A DNA stretch of 64,000 nt from NCBI GenBank assembly GCA_963829705.1, contig CAWHJN010000002.1:1-64000 (forward strand), written 5' to 3'. The notes beneath the pieces are model-generated. The model did not search any database, was not told the DNA's origin, and saw only the letters and a list, made by a program, of their open reading frames with translations. The position numbers and the translations under genes are program-made. The DNA comes from CAWHJN01 sp963829705. Lineage in GTDB: Bacteria > Bacteroidota > Rhodothermia > Rhodothermales > BA12. Position 1 is the first letter of the stretch. Each line of letters begins with the position of its first letter. This document shows positions 56,340-64,000 of this stretch, piece after piece.

Positions 56340-58175
56340 ATGTACGTGCCCCCACGCTATGCCCTCGGGGCTGCGCTCCTGTTGCTCGTCGCAGGATGCG
56401 ACCTTTTGACTTACGAGCCCCGCGGGCGCAACGACGTCGACCTCGAGCCGCCCGTCGCCTACATGAGCCTCGACTTCACGGGCGCACCCGACACGCTCGC
56501 GGTCTGGGAAGGTGTGCGGCTCTCCTACGCCGCCGAGCTCGACGGCCGCCCGTTTCACCACGCCGTGCTCACCGTCGGCAGCCTCACGCTCACGTCCGAG
56601 GTCGCACAGGCACCCTTCGAGCTCGACACGCGCACGCTCTCCAACGGTTACCACGAGGCCGTGCTGCGGGTCTACGCCCGCTCGGGTTCGGGCAGCATGG
56701 CCGACCGGCTGGGAGCCGAGGGCTTCATCATCGAGACGCGCCGCACGCTTTTCGTTCGCAACGGCCCTCCGCCCACGCTCCAGAACGTCCGCACCCGCAT
56801 ACAAGGCGGGAAACTCGTGGTGTCGTGGCAGCCCTCGCCGTTTCTGGGTACGGAGAAAGTCCGCATCACGAAGTTCGTCCAGGTACCGGAATACGGAAGC
56901 ATCTGGACCGAGTTTTCCACGCACGACGTAACGGATCCGCAGGCGTCGGAGTGGGTCGATGACTCGGAGGCCGTGGGCCCGCTGCGCTACGACGCCGTGC
57001 TCTACACGAAGGGCCGTAGCAGCGACATCGTGCGGTTCTACTTCGACAACACGGCACCCTTCGCCGCGCCTGTTTTGACGGACGCGGGCACGCGTGTCGC
57101 CTGGCACCCCCCTCCACTCGTCTCCTCGTTCTCGCGTTACGTCATCGAACGCTTCGACGGCTTCACCCCTACCGACTGGCAGGTCTTCACGAACCGCACC
57201 GACACGGCCTTCGTGATTCCCGACCTGCGCTTCGGCGACCGGATGCGGCTGAGGATGCGGCTCGAAGGCCCCGGAGGCGGGGTGTGGCACAGCCCGGAAC
57301 TGCTGGTGGCGGGACCGGGAGAGCGGGCGCCCTTTAACCCCCGATGCCGAATGGGCGGGGGTCTTCTGGCATCTCTACCACACGCGCACGCTGCGCCGCT
57401 TCGACCCGGTGACGCGGCAAGAACGCTCCTTCACGCCGCCGCGCGAGGGCGTGGTTCGAGGCGTCCATGGACGCCTCGGAACCGCGCGTGCTCGTGGATG
57501 CAGCAGGACGGCACGCTGCAACTTCTCGACGCCGAGACGCTCGCGCCCGTCTGGACGGGCACGCTCGCGGACTTCGGCCTGCGCGCGTCTGAGGCGCACG
57601 GCCAGCTTTTCCGCCTCATCGACGACCGCACCGCAGTTGTGGCGCTGGAGACGGGCCAGTTTTACCGCCTCGACCTGCACGCGGGAACGGTCACTGATTC
57701 TATCGCGCAGGGTACACGTACCCTACGAGTACACCGTCACGCCCGATGGGCGCTATGTGCTCAACTCATGCAGGGGATCGCCTTGGCGTCTACGCCTTCG
57801 ACGCCGAGACGCCGTTGCAAGCCTCAATCAATCCCAACACCTGTCCAACGTATGGATTGAACGGCTACCGGCGGACGGCCATCGTGCTGAGCAGCGAGGA
57901 GGTGGCGATGGTATGCGAGCGCAGCATCGAGGTGCGGTCGCTGCCGGATCTCACGCTGCGGCGCGCCTACTCGCTCGGGATGTTCTTCGCAGGCATCAGC
58001 GGCGATCTGGCCTACGGATACGACGAGGCGACGCGCCGCTTTGTGTGGGTCGACCTGCGTACGGGTGCCGAGCAGTCCGAGCCGCTTGCCTGGGAGGGAG
58101 GGTATATACCACATCAGAGGCGCGTACGTGGTCGATGGGGAAGGCGTCTACGTCCCGCTCCTCTCGCTCCAATGA
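56340..58175 (+). pseudogene. Lipoprotein of unknown function, multiply frameshifted
   Basis: ATG 56340 gives MYVPPRYALGAALLLLVAGC, a lipobox. About 330 residues are open (beta-rich, FN3-like: VVSWQPSPFLGTEKVRITKF). From about 57335 the protein continues only by changing frame at least five times: PDAEWAGVFWHLYHTRTLRRF; FEASMDASEPRVLVDA; DGTLQLLDAETLAPVWTGTL; HVPYEYTVTPDGRYVL; LGVYAFDAETPLQASINPN; YHIRGAYVVDGEGVYVPLL. The second half reads as a PQQ/propeller-type domain. Its final TGA overlaps the ATG of the next gene (ATGA), so it was once translationally coupled to the barrel protein. Confidence 0.72.
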
Positions 58176-58945
58176 TTGCCTCCATGCGTGTACCGCGCTC
58201 TCAGACGTACGCCGAGCCTACCGGTGGTAGACACCGCCCGTGCGTGTGGCCGCTGGTGATCGCCGCGCTGGTGAGCACCTTTCTCGCTCCGCGCCTCTCA
58301 GCGCAACGAGGCCAGCTCTTCATCGAGGCGAACGTCGAGGCGTACCGTCTGGGCGATATCCGCTCGCTCGTGGATGCGCAGGAAGACATCTACCAGCGGC
58401 AGGGCATCCCCGTGCGGCGCACCTCTTCCTTCCCCACCTATCCAGGTGGCAGCATCGGGGTACGGCTCGGCAGCGCGCAGGCGTTCCAGCCGCTCGTTGA
58501 GGTGGGCGTGAGTTCCACCGGCGCGCGCCTCCACTACGCCGACTATTCCGGCGAGGTGCGCGACGACCTCGTCGTCTCGCGCGTATTTGGGGGTCTGGGA
58601 GTGGCGACGCCCGCTACGGGGGCTGCGGCGTTCCGGGCCCTCGCACGGCTGCGCTACAGCTATTCGACGCTGCACTCGGAGGGTTTCTACCGCCTTGGCG
58701 ACGACACCGAGGAGTTGGCCGGCGACATGCACGCGGGAGGGCTCTCGCTCTCCGTCGAGGGCAAGCTCGGCAGGCACATCGGCCCGCTCGGCGTGCACCT
58801 GCTCGTCGGCGGTGAGTATGCTCTTGGCCTGTCGTTTATGCCCCACAGGTTGCGGCACACCTTCCTCGTCGAGGGAGAGCCTACACTTCTGAGGGCAGCG
58901 TGGACAGGCGTGCGGGCTGGGGTCGGGGTGAGCTATTCGCTCTAG
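58172..58945 (+). CDS. Outer-membrane beta-barrel protein, function unknown
   Basis: 257 residues from ATG 58172, within the stop of the preceding lipoprotein pseudogene; MRVPRSQTY five codons later is an alternative start. The signal segment is WPLVIAALVSTFLAPRLSAQ. The rest alternates hydrophobic and polar residues in about eight strands (IGVRLGSAQAFQPLVEVGVSS, AAFRALARLRYSYST, GVHLLVGGEYALGLSF), ending AGVGVSYSL with terminal hydrophobic residues, as in small OmpA/OmpW-size barrels. It is intact although its partner is broken. Confidence 0.72.
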   Translation: MIASMRVPRSQTYAEPTGGRHRPCVWPLVIAALVSTFLAPRLSAQRGQLFIEANVEAYRLGDIRSLVDAQEDIYQRQGIPVRRTSSFPTYPGGSIGVRLGSAQAFQPLVEVGVSSTGARLHYADYSGEVRDDLVVSRVFGGLGVATPATGAAAFRALARLRYSYSTLHSEGFYRLGDDTEELAGDMHAGGLSLSVEGKLGRHIGPLGVHLLVGGEYALGLSFMPHRLRHTFLVEGEPTLLRAAWTGVRAGVGVSYSL

Positions 58946-59042
58946 AGCAGCCCGAGAGCCTGTTTATGTACGGGCCTTTACGGCAGATACCGGTCATTTA
59001 TAGGCTTCTACGGGGGTTTACGGCCAGAAGCGGCGCGCCCTA

Positions 59043-60230
59043 GTGCATTGTAAGGCAACTGGTTAGACAATTGCGTAGGTTAGCTGGCAAAAAGCCATGC
59101 CCAGAACCGCCAAACCCTTCTCGCTGACCATCGAGGCCAGAGATGCACTCTCCGCGATGCTCCGCAAAGGCACTCATCCAGCCCGAAAACTCACCCGCGC
59201 CCGCATCCTCTTGAAGCTCGACGAAGGCCTCTCGCCGCCACAGGTGGCACGTGAGGCCGCCGTCTGCCAGGCCACCGTCTACAACGTCAGAGCCAAAGCG
59301 GAGAAGCTCGGCTACCAGGCAGCCATCGAAGAAAAGCACCGCAGCGGACGACCGCCCGAGATCGCGCCCCAGGCACGTGCCCAGATCACGGCGCTGGCCT
59401 GCTCACATCCTCCCACCGGGCGCGGCGCGTGGAGCCTGCGCCTGTTGGCTGACAAAGCCGTCGAACTCGGCTTCGTGGACTCGATCAGCCACCAGAGCGT
59501 GGGCGAGATCCTCAAAAAAACAAGCTCAAACCCCACCTGAAGCGCCAGTGGTGCATCGGCGAGATCACGGGCGAGTTTCTGGCGCGCATGGAGGACGTGC
59601 TCTCGCTCTACAGCTTGCCCTACGACCGAGACTCTCCGGTGGTGTGTTTTGACGAGCGCCCGTGCGTGCTCCACGGCGAAGTGGTCGAGCCGCTTGCTGC
59701 GGAGCCGGGCAAGGTGCGCCGTCAGCACTACGAGTACAAGCGCAACGGCACGTGCTGCCTGCTCGTGGCCATCGAGCCCTTGACGGGCTGGCGCATGGTA
59801 GAGGTCTCCGAGCAGCGCACAGCAGCGGACTACACGCGCTTCATGGAGCGGCTCTCAGCGCACTACGCTACGGCAAAGCAGATTCGGCTCGTGCAGGACA
59901 ACCTCAACACGCACACGGCAGGCTCGTTCTACAAGCATCTGCCCGCTACGGAGGCCTTTGCACTCGCGCAGCGTTTCGAGTTTCACTACACGCCAAAGAA
60001 GGGCTCGTGGCTCAACATGGCCGAGATCGAGATCAGCGTGATCGCGCGGCAGTGTCTGGGTCGGCGCATCGAAAGCCGGAGGGAGATGGCAGGCGAGACG
60101 GCGGCGTTGGTGGAGGCACGCAACGCGGCAGGCGCGCGCCTCCACTGGCAGTTCACGCCGTCGGCAGCGCGCGAGAAGCTCAAGCGGCACTACCAGAAAG
60201 TATGCTCCACAAACTAACCTGACACAGCAC
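59043..60230 (+). mobile_element. IS630-family insertion sequence
   Basis: 1188 bp flanked by the TA duplication (59041-59042 and 60231-60232) expected for IS630/Tc1-mariner. The inverted ends begin GTGC and match at about 12 of 15 positions counting TA. Confidence 0.88.
59097..60217 (+). CDS. IS630-family transposase (two frames joined by a -1 slip)
   Basis: The first frame (59097-59540) has the helix-turn-helix part (RKLTRARILLKLDEGLSPPQVAREAAV). At CTC followed by seven A (59511-59520) a -1 shift continues into NKLKPHLKRQWCIGEI and the DDE part: VCFDERPCVLHGE, IRLVQDNLNTHTAGSF and the late WLNMAEIEISVIARQCL with the third acidic residue. IS630 members commonly use a programmed -1 frameshift at an A run, so this is taken as functional rather than broken. 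Confidence 0.88.
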
Positions 60231-60319
60231 TAGGTATTTACGGTCATTTATGGGCACGTATGAGCCTGGCTCTATACGACAGTCGCGCTTTTAGCGCTTC
60301 TGAGGCCCTTTTCGAGGGT

Positions 60320-61654
60320 GTGTCCGGAAGATTGTGTAAGTGGCATTGGTCGTACTCTTGACGGCTCCTGCCAGGGAGCACCAGCACCCCACGACTCATG
60401 CCCCTTTCCAACGACCTGCTCGACAGGCTCCTCACCGAAGCTGATGGACAAGACCTCTTCGGTCAAGAGGGTCTGCTCAGCGAACTCACTACCCGTCTAG
60501 CCGAGCGCGCGCTCGAAGCCGAACTCACGCATCATCTCGGCTACCCCAAGCACGCCCCCGACGGGCGCCGCTCTGGCAACAGCCGCAACGGCCACACGCC
60601 CAAAACTGTGCAGACCGAGCACGGCCCCGTCACGATCAACGTCCCCCGTGACCGCAACGCCGACTTTGAGCCCCAGATCGTGCCCAAACACCAGCGTCGG
60701 CTCGCGGGCTTCGACGAGAAGGTCATCGCCCTCTACGCGCGCGGCATGAGCGCGCGCTCGATCCAGGAGCACCTGCAAGAACTCTATCAGGCCGACGTCT
60801 CGCGCACGCTCATCTCGACGGTCACCGATGCCGTGCTCGACGATGCACGCGCCTGGCAGAGCAGGCCGCTCGAAGCCATCTACCCCATCGTCTTTCTCGA
60901 TGCGCTCTACATCAAGGTGCGCCGCCCAGAAGGCATCCGCAAATGCGCTGTCTACATCGCCATCGGCGTCAACATCGACGGCATCCGCTCGGTACTCGGG
61001 CTCTGGATGGGCGAGCACGAGAAGGCCTCGTTCTGGCTCAGCGTGCTGACCGAGCTGGCCAACCGGGGTGTGAGTGACGTGTTTTACTGCTGCGTTGACG
61101 GGCTGAGCGGCTTCGAGGAGGCAATCGAGGCGGTCTTTCCGCAAGCGATTGTGCAGCAGTGCATCGTGCATCTGGCGCGTCAGAGCCTGCGCTACGTGGC
61201 CTGGGGCGAGCGCAAGGACGTGGCGGCGAGCCTACGGGCGATCTACCAGGCAGCGACGGTCGAGGCCGCCGAGGCGGCGCTTGAGCAGGCCGAGCGGGCG
61301 TGGCCGAAGTATCCGCACCTGGTGCGCCCGTGGCAGTCGGCGTGGACGCGGGTGATTCCGTTTTTCAGTTTCCTGCCAGCGGTGCGGCGTGCGCTCTACA
61401 CCACGAACCAGATCGAGAGTCTCAACCGGAGCTTGAGGCAGGTCTTGAAGACGCGTGGCTCGTTTCCCACCGAGCAAGCGGCGTTGAAGGTGCTCTACCT
61501 GTCGCTCGAACGGCGCTCGCAGGCGTGGTCCCACACGGTGGTGCCGTACTGGGGCCAGGCGCAGAGCGCGTTCTCTATTCTGTTTCCTGACCGCATGCCG
61601 ACGCATCATTGATTCCCTACCGTGGCCAGGCCACTTACACAAAGTTCAGGACAC
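60320..61654 (+). mobile_element. IS256-family insertion sequence, apparently intact
   Basis: 1335 bp with 25-bp inverted repeats matching at 22 positions (GTGTCC...TGTGTAAGTGGC). It lies 89 bases after IS630. Its right end cuts an integrase gene. No 8-9 bp target duplication is seen. Confidence 0.92.
60398..61612 (+). CDS. IS256-family (mutator type) transposase
   Basis: 404 residues, full length. Landmarks are RALEAELTHHLGYPKH, RNGHTPKTVQTEHGPV, the first Asp in PIVFLDALYIKVR, the second Asp in FYCCVDGLSGFEEAI with FPQAIVQQCIVHLARQSL, and the third acidic residue in TTNQIESLNRSLRQVLKTRG. It is the family's standard layout. Confidence 0.95.
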   Translation: MPLSNDLLDRLLTEADGQDLFGQEGLLSELTTRLAERALEAELTHHLGYPKHAPDGRRSGNSRNGHTPKTVQTEHGPVTINVPRDRNADFEPQIVPKHQRRLAGFDEKVIALYARGMSARSIQEHLQELYQADVSRTLISTVTDAVLDDARAWQSRPLEAIYPIVFLDALYIKVRRPEGIRKCAVYIAIGVNIDGIRSVLGLWMGEHEKASFWLSVLTELANRGVSDVFYCCVDGLSGFEEAIEAVFPQAIVQQCIVHLARQSLRYVAWGERKDVAASLRAIYQAATVEAAEAALEQAERAWPKYPHLVRPWQSAWTRVIPFFSFLPAVRRALYTTNQIESLNRSLRQVLKTRGSFPTEQAALKVLYLSLERRSQAWSHTVVPYWGQAQSAFSILFPDRMPTHH

Positions 61655-61833
61655 TCCCCGTGGGCGTAGAGGAAAACGAGCGCGCAGAGGGCCTGCCGCG
61701 TGGCAACGGCGACGTTTCGCGTGGCGGCCAGGTGCGACAGGAATGCCGCTACGTCTTCCTCGGAGAGATCGAGTGGGTGGACGATGCGGCCTGTGCGACG
61801 CTCGTGGTAGTAGACGAGGCGCTTCGTCCAAGA

Positions 61834-61851
61834 TGAACCACCGATGGTTCA
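61834..61851. repeat. 18-nt hairpin (7-bp arms, 4-nt loop) inside the integrase relic
   Basis: TGAACCA, CCGA, TGGTTCA on the plus strand. It introduces the TGA stop into the integrase frame. The ends TGAACC/GGTTCA resemble the tips of the IS3 elements nearby. Confidence 0.75.
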
Positions 61852-61899
61852 CGCGTAGGCGCGTTCGGTGGCGAGCGAGTAGCCGCGCAGTCGGTAGGC

Positions 61900-61917
61900 T
61901 GCATCACCTATGATGCA
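61900..61917. repeat. Second 18-nt hairpin (7-bp arms, 4-nt loop) inside the integrase relic
   Basis: TGCATCA, CCTA, TGATGCA on the plus strand, 48 bases from the first hairpin and with the same arm and loop lengths but a different sequence. It brings a TAG stop and a frame change. Confidence 0.75.
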
Positions 61918-61974
61918 ATGCGGAGCTGGTCGAGCAGGCGGGGCGCGTCCGGCATGGCGGGTACGCGAGGGGTT

Positions 61975-63174
61975 GGAGTGAACCCGCTTTGGCAAACAGT
62001 TTAGGAGTATAAGGCGGCGAGTGCCTTGTGATTCTGCTCGTGGGTGACCGGCGACTCGTAGCTGAGCGAGGAGTGGCGACGGCGCGGGTTGTACCAGCCC
62101 TCGATGAAACGAAATACGGCCATCCGAGCCTCGGCCTTCGTGGCGAAGCGTCGGCGGTCGATCAACTCGCACTCGAGCGTGGCGAAGAAGCTCTTGCACA
62201 TCGCATTATCAAAGCAATCGCCGACCGAGCCGAGCGAGGGACGGACGCCCGCCTCGCCGCACCGGGCACCGAAGGCGAGAGACGTGTATTGGCTGCCGTG
62301 GTCCGAATAATGCACGACGCCCTCGGGTTTGCGCTGAGCCACGGCCATGTCGAGCGCGGCCAGCACGAGCTCCGTCCGAAGGTGCCCGGCCATCGCCCAC
62401 CCGACGATCCGGCGGCTGAACACGTAACCACGGCGAGGTAGAGGAAGCCGCTCCCGGTCGGGACGTAGGTGATGTCGGCTACCCAGAGCGCGTCGGGGCA
62501 GTCGGCCACGAACTCGCGCTGGACGAGATCCGGCCCCTTCGGCGCGCAGGGCGTGCGCGTCGTCGTTGTGGGGCCACGGCGTCGGCTGACACCGACGCCC
62601 CCGGCCGCCCTCATCAGACGAGCGACACGCTTCTTGCCTACCCGGAAGCCGTCAGCTTTGAGGTCGGCGTGGACGCGGAGGGCACCGTACGCCCCGTCGG
62701 ACTCTGCATGGGAGGCTCGAATCGCCTCGACGAGTTCGGCGTCCCGCTGCACACGGGCCGACGGGGGGCGATCGCACCATGCGTAGAAGCCGCTCCGGGA
62801 GACATGGAGAACCTCGCACATGACGGAGACGGGGAATCGGGTCTGGTGCGCTCTCATAAACTCGAAGGCCCGGACGGTACCGAGCCGGTCTCCCGAGCGA
62901 ACCAGGCTGCCGCTTTTGCCAAGATGTCGCGCTCCTGCTGGAGACGCTGAACCTCCTTACGGAGCCGTTTCAACTCATCGCGCTCTGCCTCAGCGGCAGC
63001 GGTTCGGGGCGACGGGTCAGCCTTCTCGATCCACGCTCGGTCCGGCCACTCCGTGACCGATGGAGGGCTACGATCTGCTCGCGGAATTGAGGTGGATAGG
63101 CAGGGTGGTGTCGTGGCATAAGACTTCGGGTCAGGGGACGAGTGGAAGATCGTCCACCGAACCGGGTTCACTCC
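61975..63174 (-). mobile_element. IS3-family insertion sequence, degraded copy
   Basis: 1200 bp with inverted ends GGAGTGAACCCG (12 exact, more with mismatches), left end at 61975 and right end at 63174. Both transposase frames are damaged. It is different from the IS3 element at 51655. Confidence 0.85.
62001..63119 (-). pseudogene. IS3-family OrfA/OrfB transposase remains
   Basis: OrfA starts at 63119 (YPPQFREQIVALHR), but its middle HTH region is deleted and the frame changed before the zipper AEAERDELKRLRKEVQRLQQERDILAKAAAWFA. OrfB (from about 62857) shows FPVSVMCEVLHVSRSGFYAW, DGAYGALRVHADL and LWVADITYVPTG with the first Asp. One missing base near 62427 (VVTCSAAG for VVDVFSRR) shifts it to SRRIVGWAMAGHL, YSDHGSQYTSLAF and DNAMCKSFFATLECELI with the last two acidic residues. 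It is not functional. Confidence 0.87.
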
Positions 63175-63431
63175 TAACCAGCGCAGGCGGACGTGGAGGA
63201 CGTGTTGAGAGTCTTCCATGGCGGTTGGAGGTTGGTCGAGTGCCAGTGTAGGTCAGCACAACCATCTCCGCGACCGCAAGCCCTAGCCAATGCTCACAGA
63301 GACCTCAGCCGTTGCTCATGCCGCTCAGGCCACCCGTCGCGACATTGGCATCGTAAGCGCTCAACACGCAACGCCGCAGGTACGCTGCAAAGCTGGCTTG
63401 CGCCTCTGACATCCACAACTTCCATAAGATC

Positions 63432-64000
63432 ATGACCAGCACAAACGTCTCTCGCGTCCCGCGCACCTCTCCATCGCTCCCCGTGCGTGCGACCGTCGGC
63501 GCTGTAGCGGCCATCCTCCTGATCTACCTTTTCTCCGCCATGCACGCCGATCCAGGCCTACGGGCGCTCCCCATCGTGGCGTTTGTGGCTGCAGCCGGTG
63601 CCGTCGGCGGCGCATCGTTTTCGCTGACCGACCCGCTCCGCCGCCGCGGAGCCAGAAGAGCCGCCAATGTGCTGAACGCGCTCGTCTTCGGTATGACGGC
63701 ACCCCCTACGAGGGACGGTTGCGCTGGGGAGGCGGCGAGGAGGCCTTCTGGGGCAACTACTTCAACGGCTACAAGGATGAGAAGCCCTGGGCCACGCAAC
63801 TGCCTCTCGAAGGGCTGACCGAAACGCGACGCCCGATCGAGATTTTCGGCTTCAAGATCCCGCGTGGCGAGCGCCCGACCAACCTCGGCCGGCCGTTCAA
63901 GGTGCGTTTCGGGGACATCGCACGCATCGACGCCGTCGGCGATGGCGTGTGGGCGGCGCTCGAGACGGACGGTTCACGCGCTGTGCCAACGGCCGTGACA
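63432..64000 (+). pseudogene. Hypothetical membrane protein, one frameshift, runs off the window
   Basis: ATG 63432 starts a protein with two hydrophobic helices (VGAVAAILLIYLFSAMHA and ALPIVAFVAAAGAVGGASF). Near 63693 one base is missing (TTCGGTATGACGG for TTCGGTTATGACGG). In the restored frame it continues FGYDGTPYEGRLRWGGGEEA, then FWGNYFNGYKDEKPWA and IEIFGFKIPRGERPTNLGRP, to the end of the window without a stop. I do not recognise the family. The 257 bases before it, after the IS3 copy, hold nothing evident. Confidence 0.65.

Larger units (their letters stand above)
58961..60270. repeat. 10-bp-phased repeat array (consensus CGGnnnTTTA), split by IS630
   Basis: From 58961 to 59040 and from 60231 to about 60270 the sequence can be read as successive 10-base units such as CGGGCCTTTA, CGGTCATTTA (twice), CGGGGGTTTA and TAGGTATTTA. 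About seven of twelve units begin CGG or TGG-like and six end TTTA. Removing the IS630 body and one TA restores the 10-base phase exactly. Units are imperfect. Confidence 0.6.
61655..61955 (-). pseudogene. Tyrosine recombinase/integron-integrase-like N-terminus, cut by IS256 and carrying two hairpin insertions
   Basis: ATG 61955 starts MPDAPRLLDQLR; the SAM-like core-binding domain continues as YRLRGYSLATERAYA, then WTKRLVYYHERRTGRIVHP, LSEEDVAAFLSHLAATRNVAV and QALCALVFLYAHG, where IS256 begins. The frame is interrupted twice at two 18-nt hairpins, at 61900-61917 (TAG stop) and 61834-61851 (TGA stop). Removing the second exactly gives AYASWTKRLV, matching the integrase pattern AYxxWIRRF. It belongs to a different family branch from the catalytic fragment at 52967. 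Confidence 0.78.

Noticed and set aside
57459..57480. 22-bp perfect palindrome inside the frameshifted lipoprotein gene, considered as an inserted hairpin like those in the integrase relic
   Set aside because: One frame through it reads as sensible protein continuing the domain (FEASMDASEP), so it is probably ordinary coding sequence rather than an insertion.
58961..60270. Phased repeats considered as a CRISPR array
   Set aside because: Units are 10 bases with no separate spacers and no cas genes; the layout does not fit.
52967..61955. The idea that the catalytic recombinase fragment (52967) and the N-terminal fragment (61655) are two halves of one gene separated by IS events
   Set aside because: They lie on opposite strands and look like different branches: the N-terminal piece is integron-integrase-like, the catalytic piece XerC-like. 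No joining sequence supports it.

Overview
The window looks like a chromosomal segment from a high-GC member of the Rhodothermota/Bacteroidota lineage (Rhodothermales-like). This rests on a PorZ-like type IX secretion (T9SS) component, two further proteins with T9SS-type C-terminal domains, a SusC/SusD pair, a GWxTD lipoprotein and a RodA/PBP2 pair. Species assignment is inference.

Layout. Positions 1-160 hold two tRNAs. From about 0.3 to 24.5 kb is ordinary, intact chromosome: a PorZ-like protein, lumazine synthase, a DJ-1/PfpI protein, RodA and PBP2, a very large peptidase/TolB-propeller/beta-barrel protein, PhzF, an orphan OmpR-type regulator, ZapE, MnmA, rhodanese and RidA. A seven-gene minus-strand block follows (ECF sigma, probable anti-sigma, unknown secreted protein, DUF1684 lipoprotein, amidase, Apt, small lipoprotein), then a TlpA-like protein, TpiA and a GWxTD protein.

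From 24.7 to 35.2 kb is a collinear minus-strand locus: SusC, SusD, three NamZ-type (DUF1343/GH171) exo-N-acetylmuramidases, a secreted EEP-family hydrolase and an aldo/keto reductase, closed by a terminator. The layout suggests outer-membrane capture and trimming of peptidoglycan glycan chains. The last NamZ copy has lost the conserved PEHG motif.

From 35.9 to 43.2 kb is a copper island: a His-rich outer-membrane barrel, a CopB-type (CPH) ATPase, a CorE-like ECF sigma factor with a Cys-rich tail, a CopZ-like metal-binding protein and a CopA-type (CPC) ATPase broken by two single-base frameshifts. All three transcription units carry the same promoter-like element, TGTAAC(C/G)-N14/15-CGTCT, which I propose is the target of the sigma factor.

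From 43.2 kb to the end is accessory and decaying DNA. It holds T9SS cargo proteins, a YadA-head/S74 surface protein, a VapBC-type module and five insertion sequences (IS5, IS3, IS630, IS256, IS3). It also holds relics of a resolvase and two different tyrosine recombinases, and several genes broken by many single-base frameshifts. Unexplained structures here are a 10-bp-phased repeat array split by IS630 and two 18-nt hairpins sitting inside an integrase relic.
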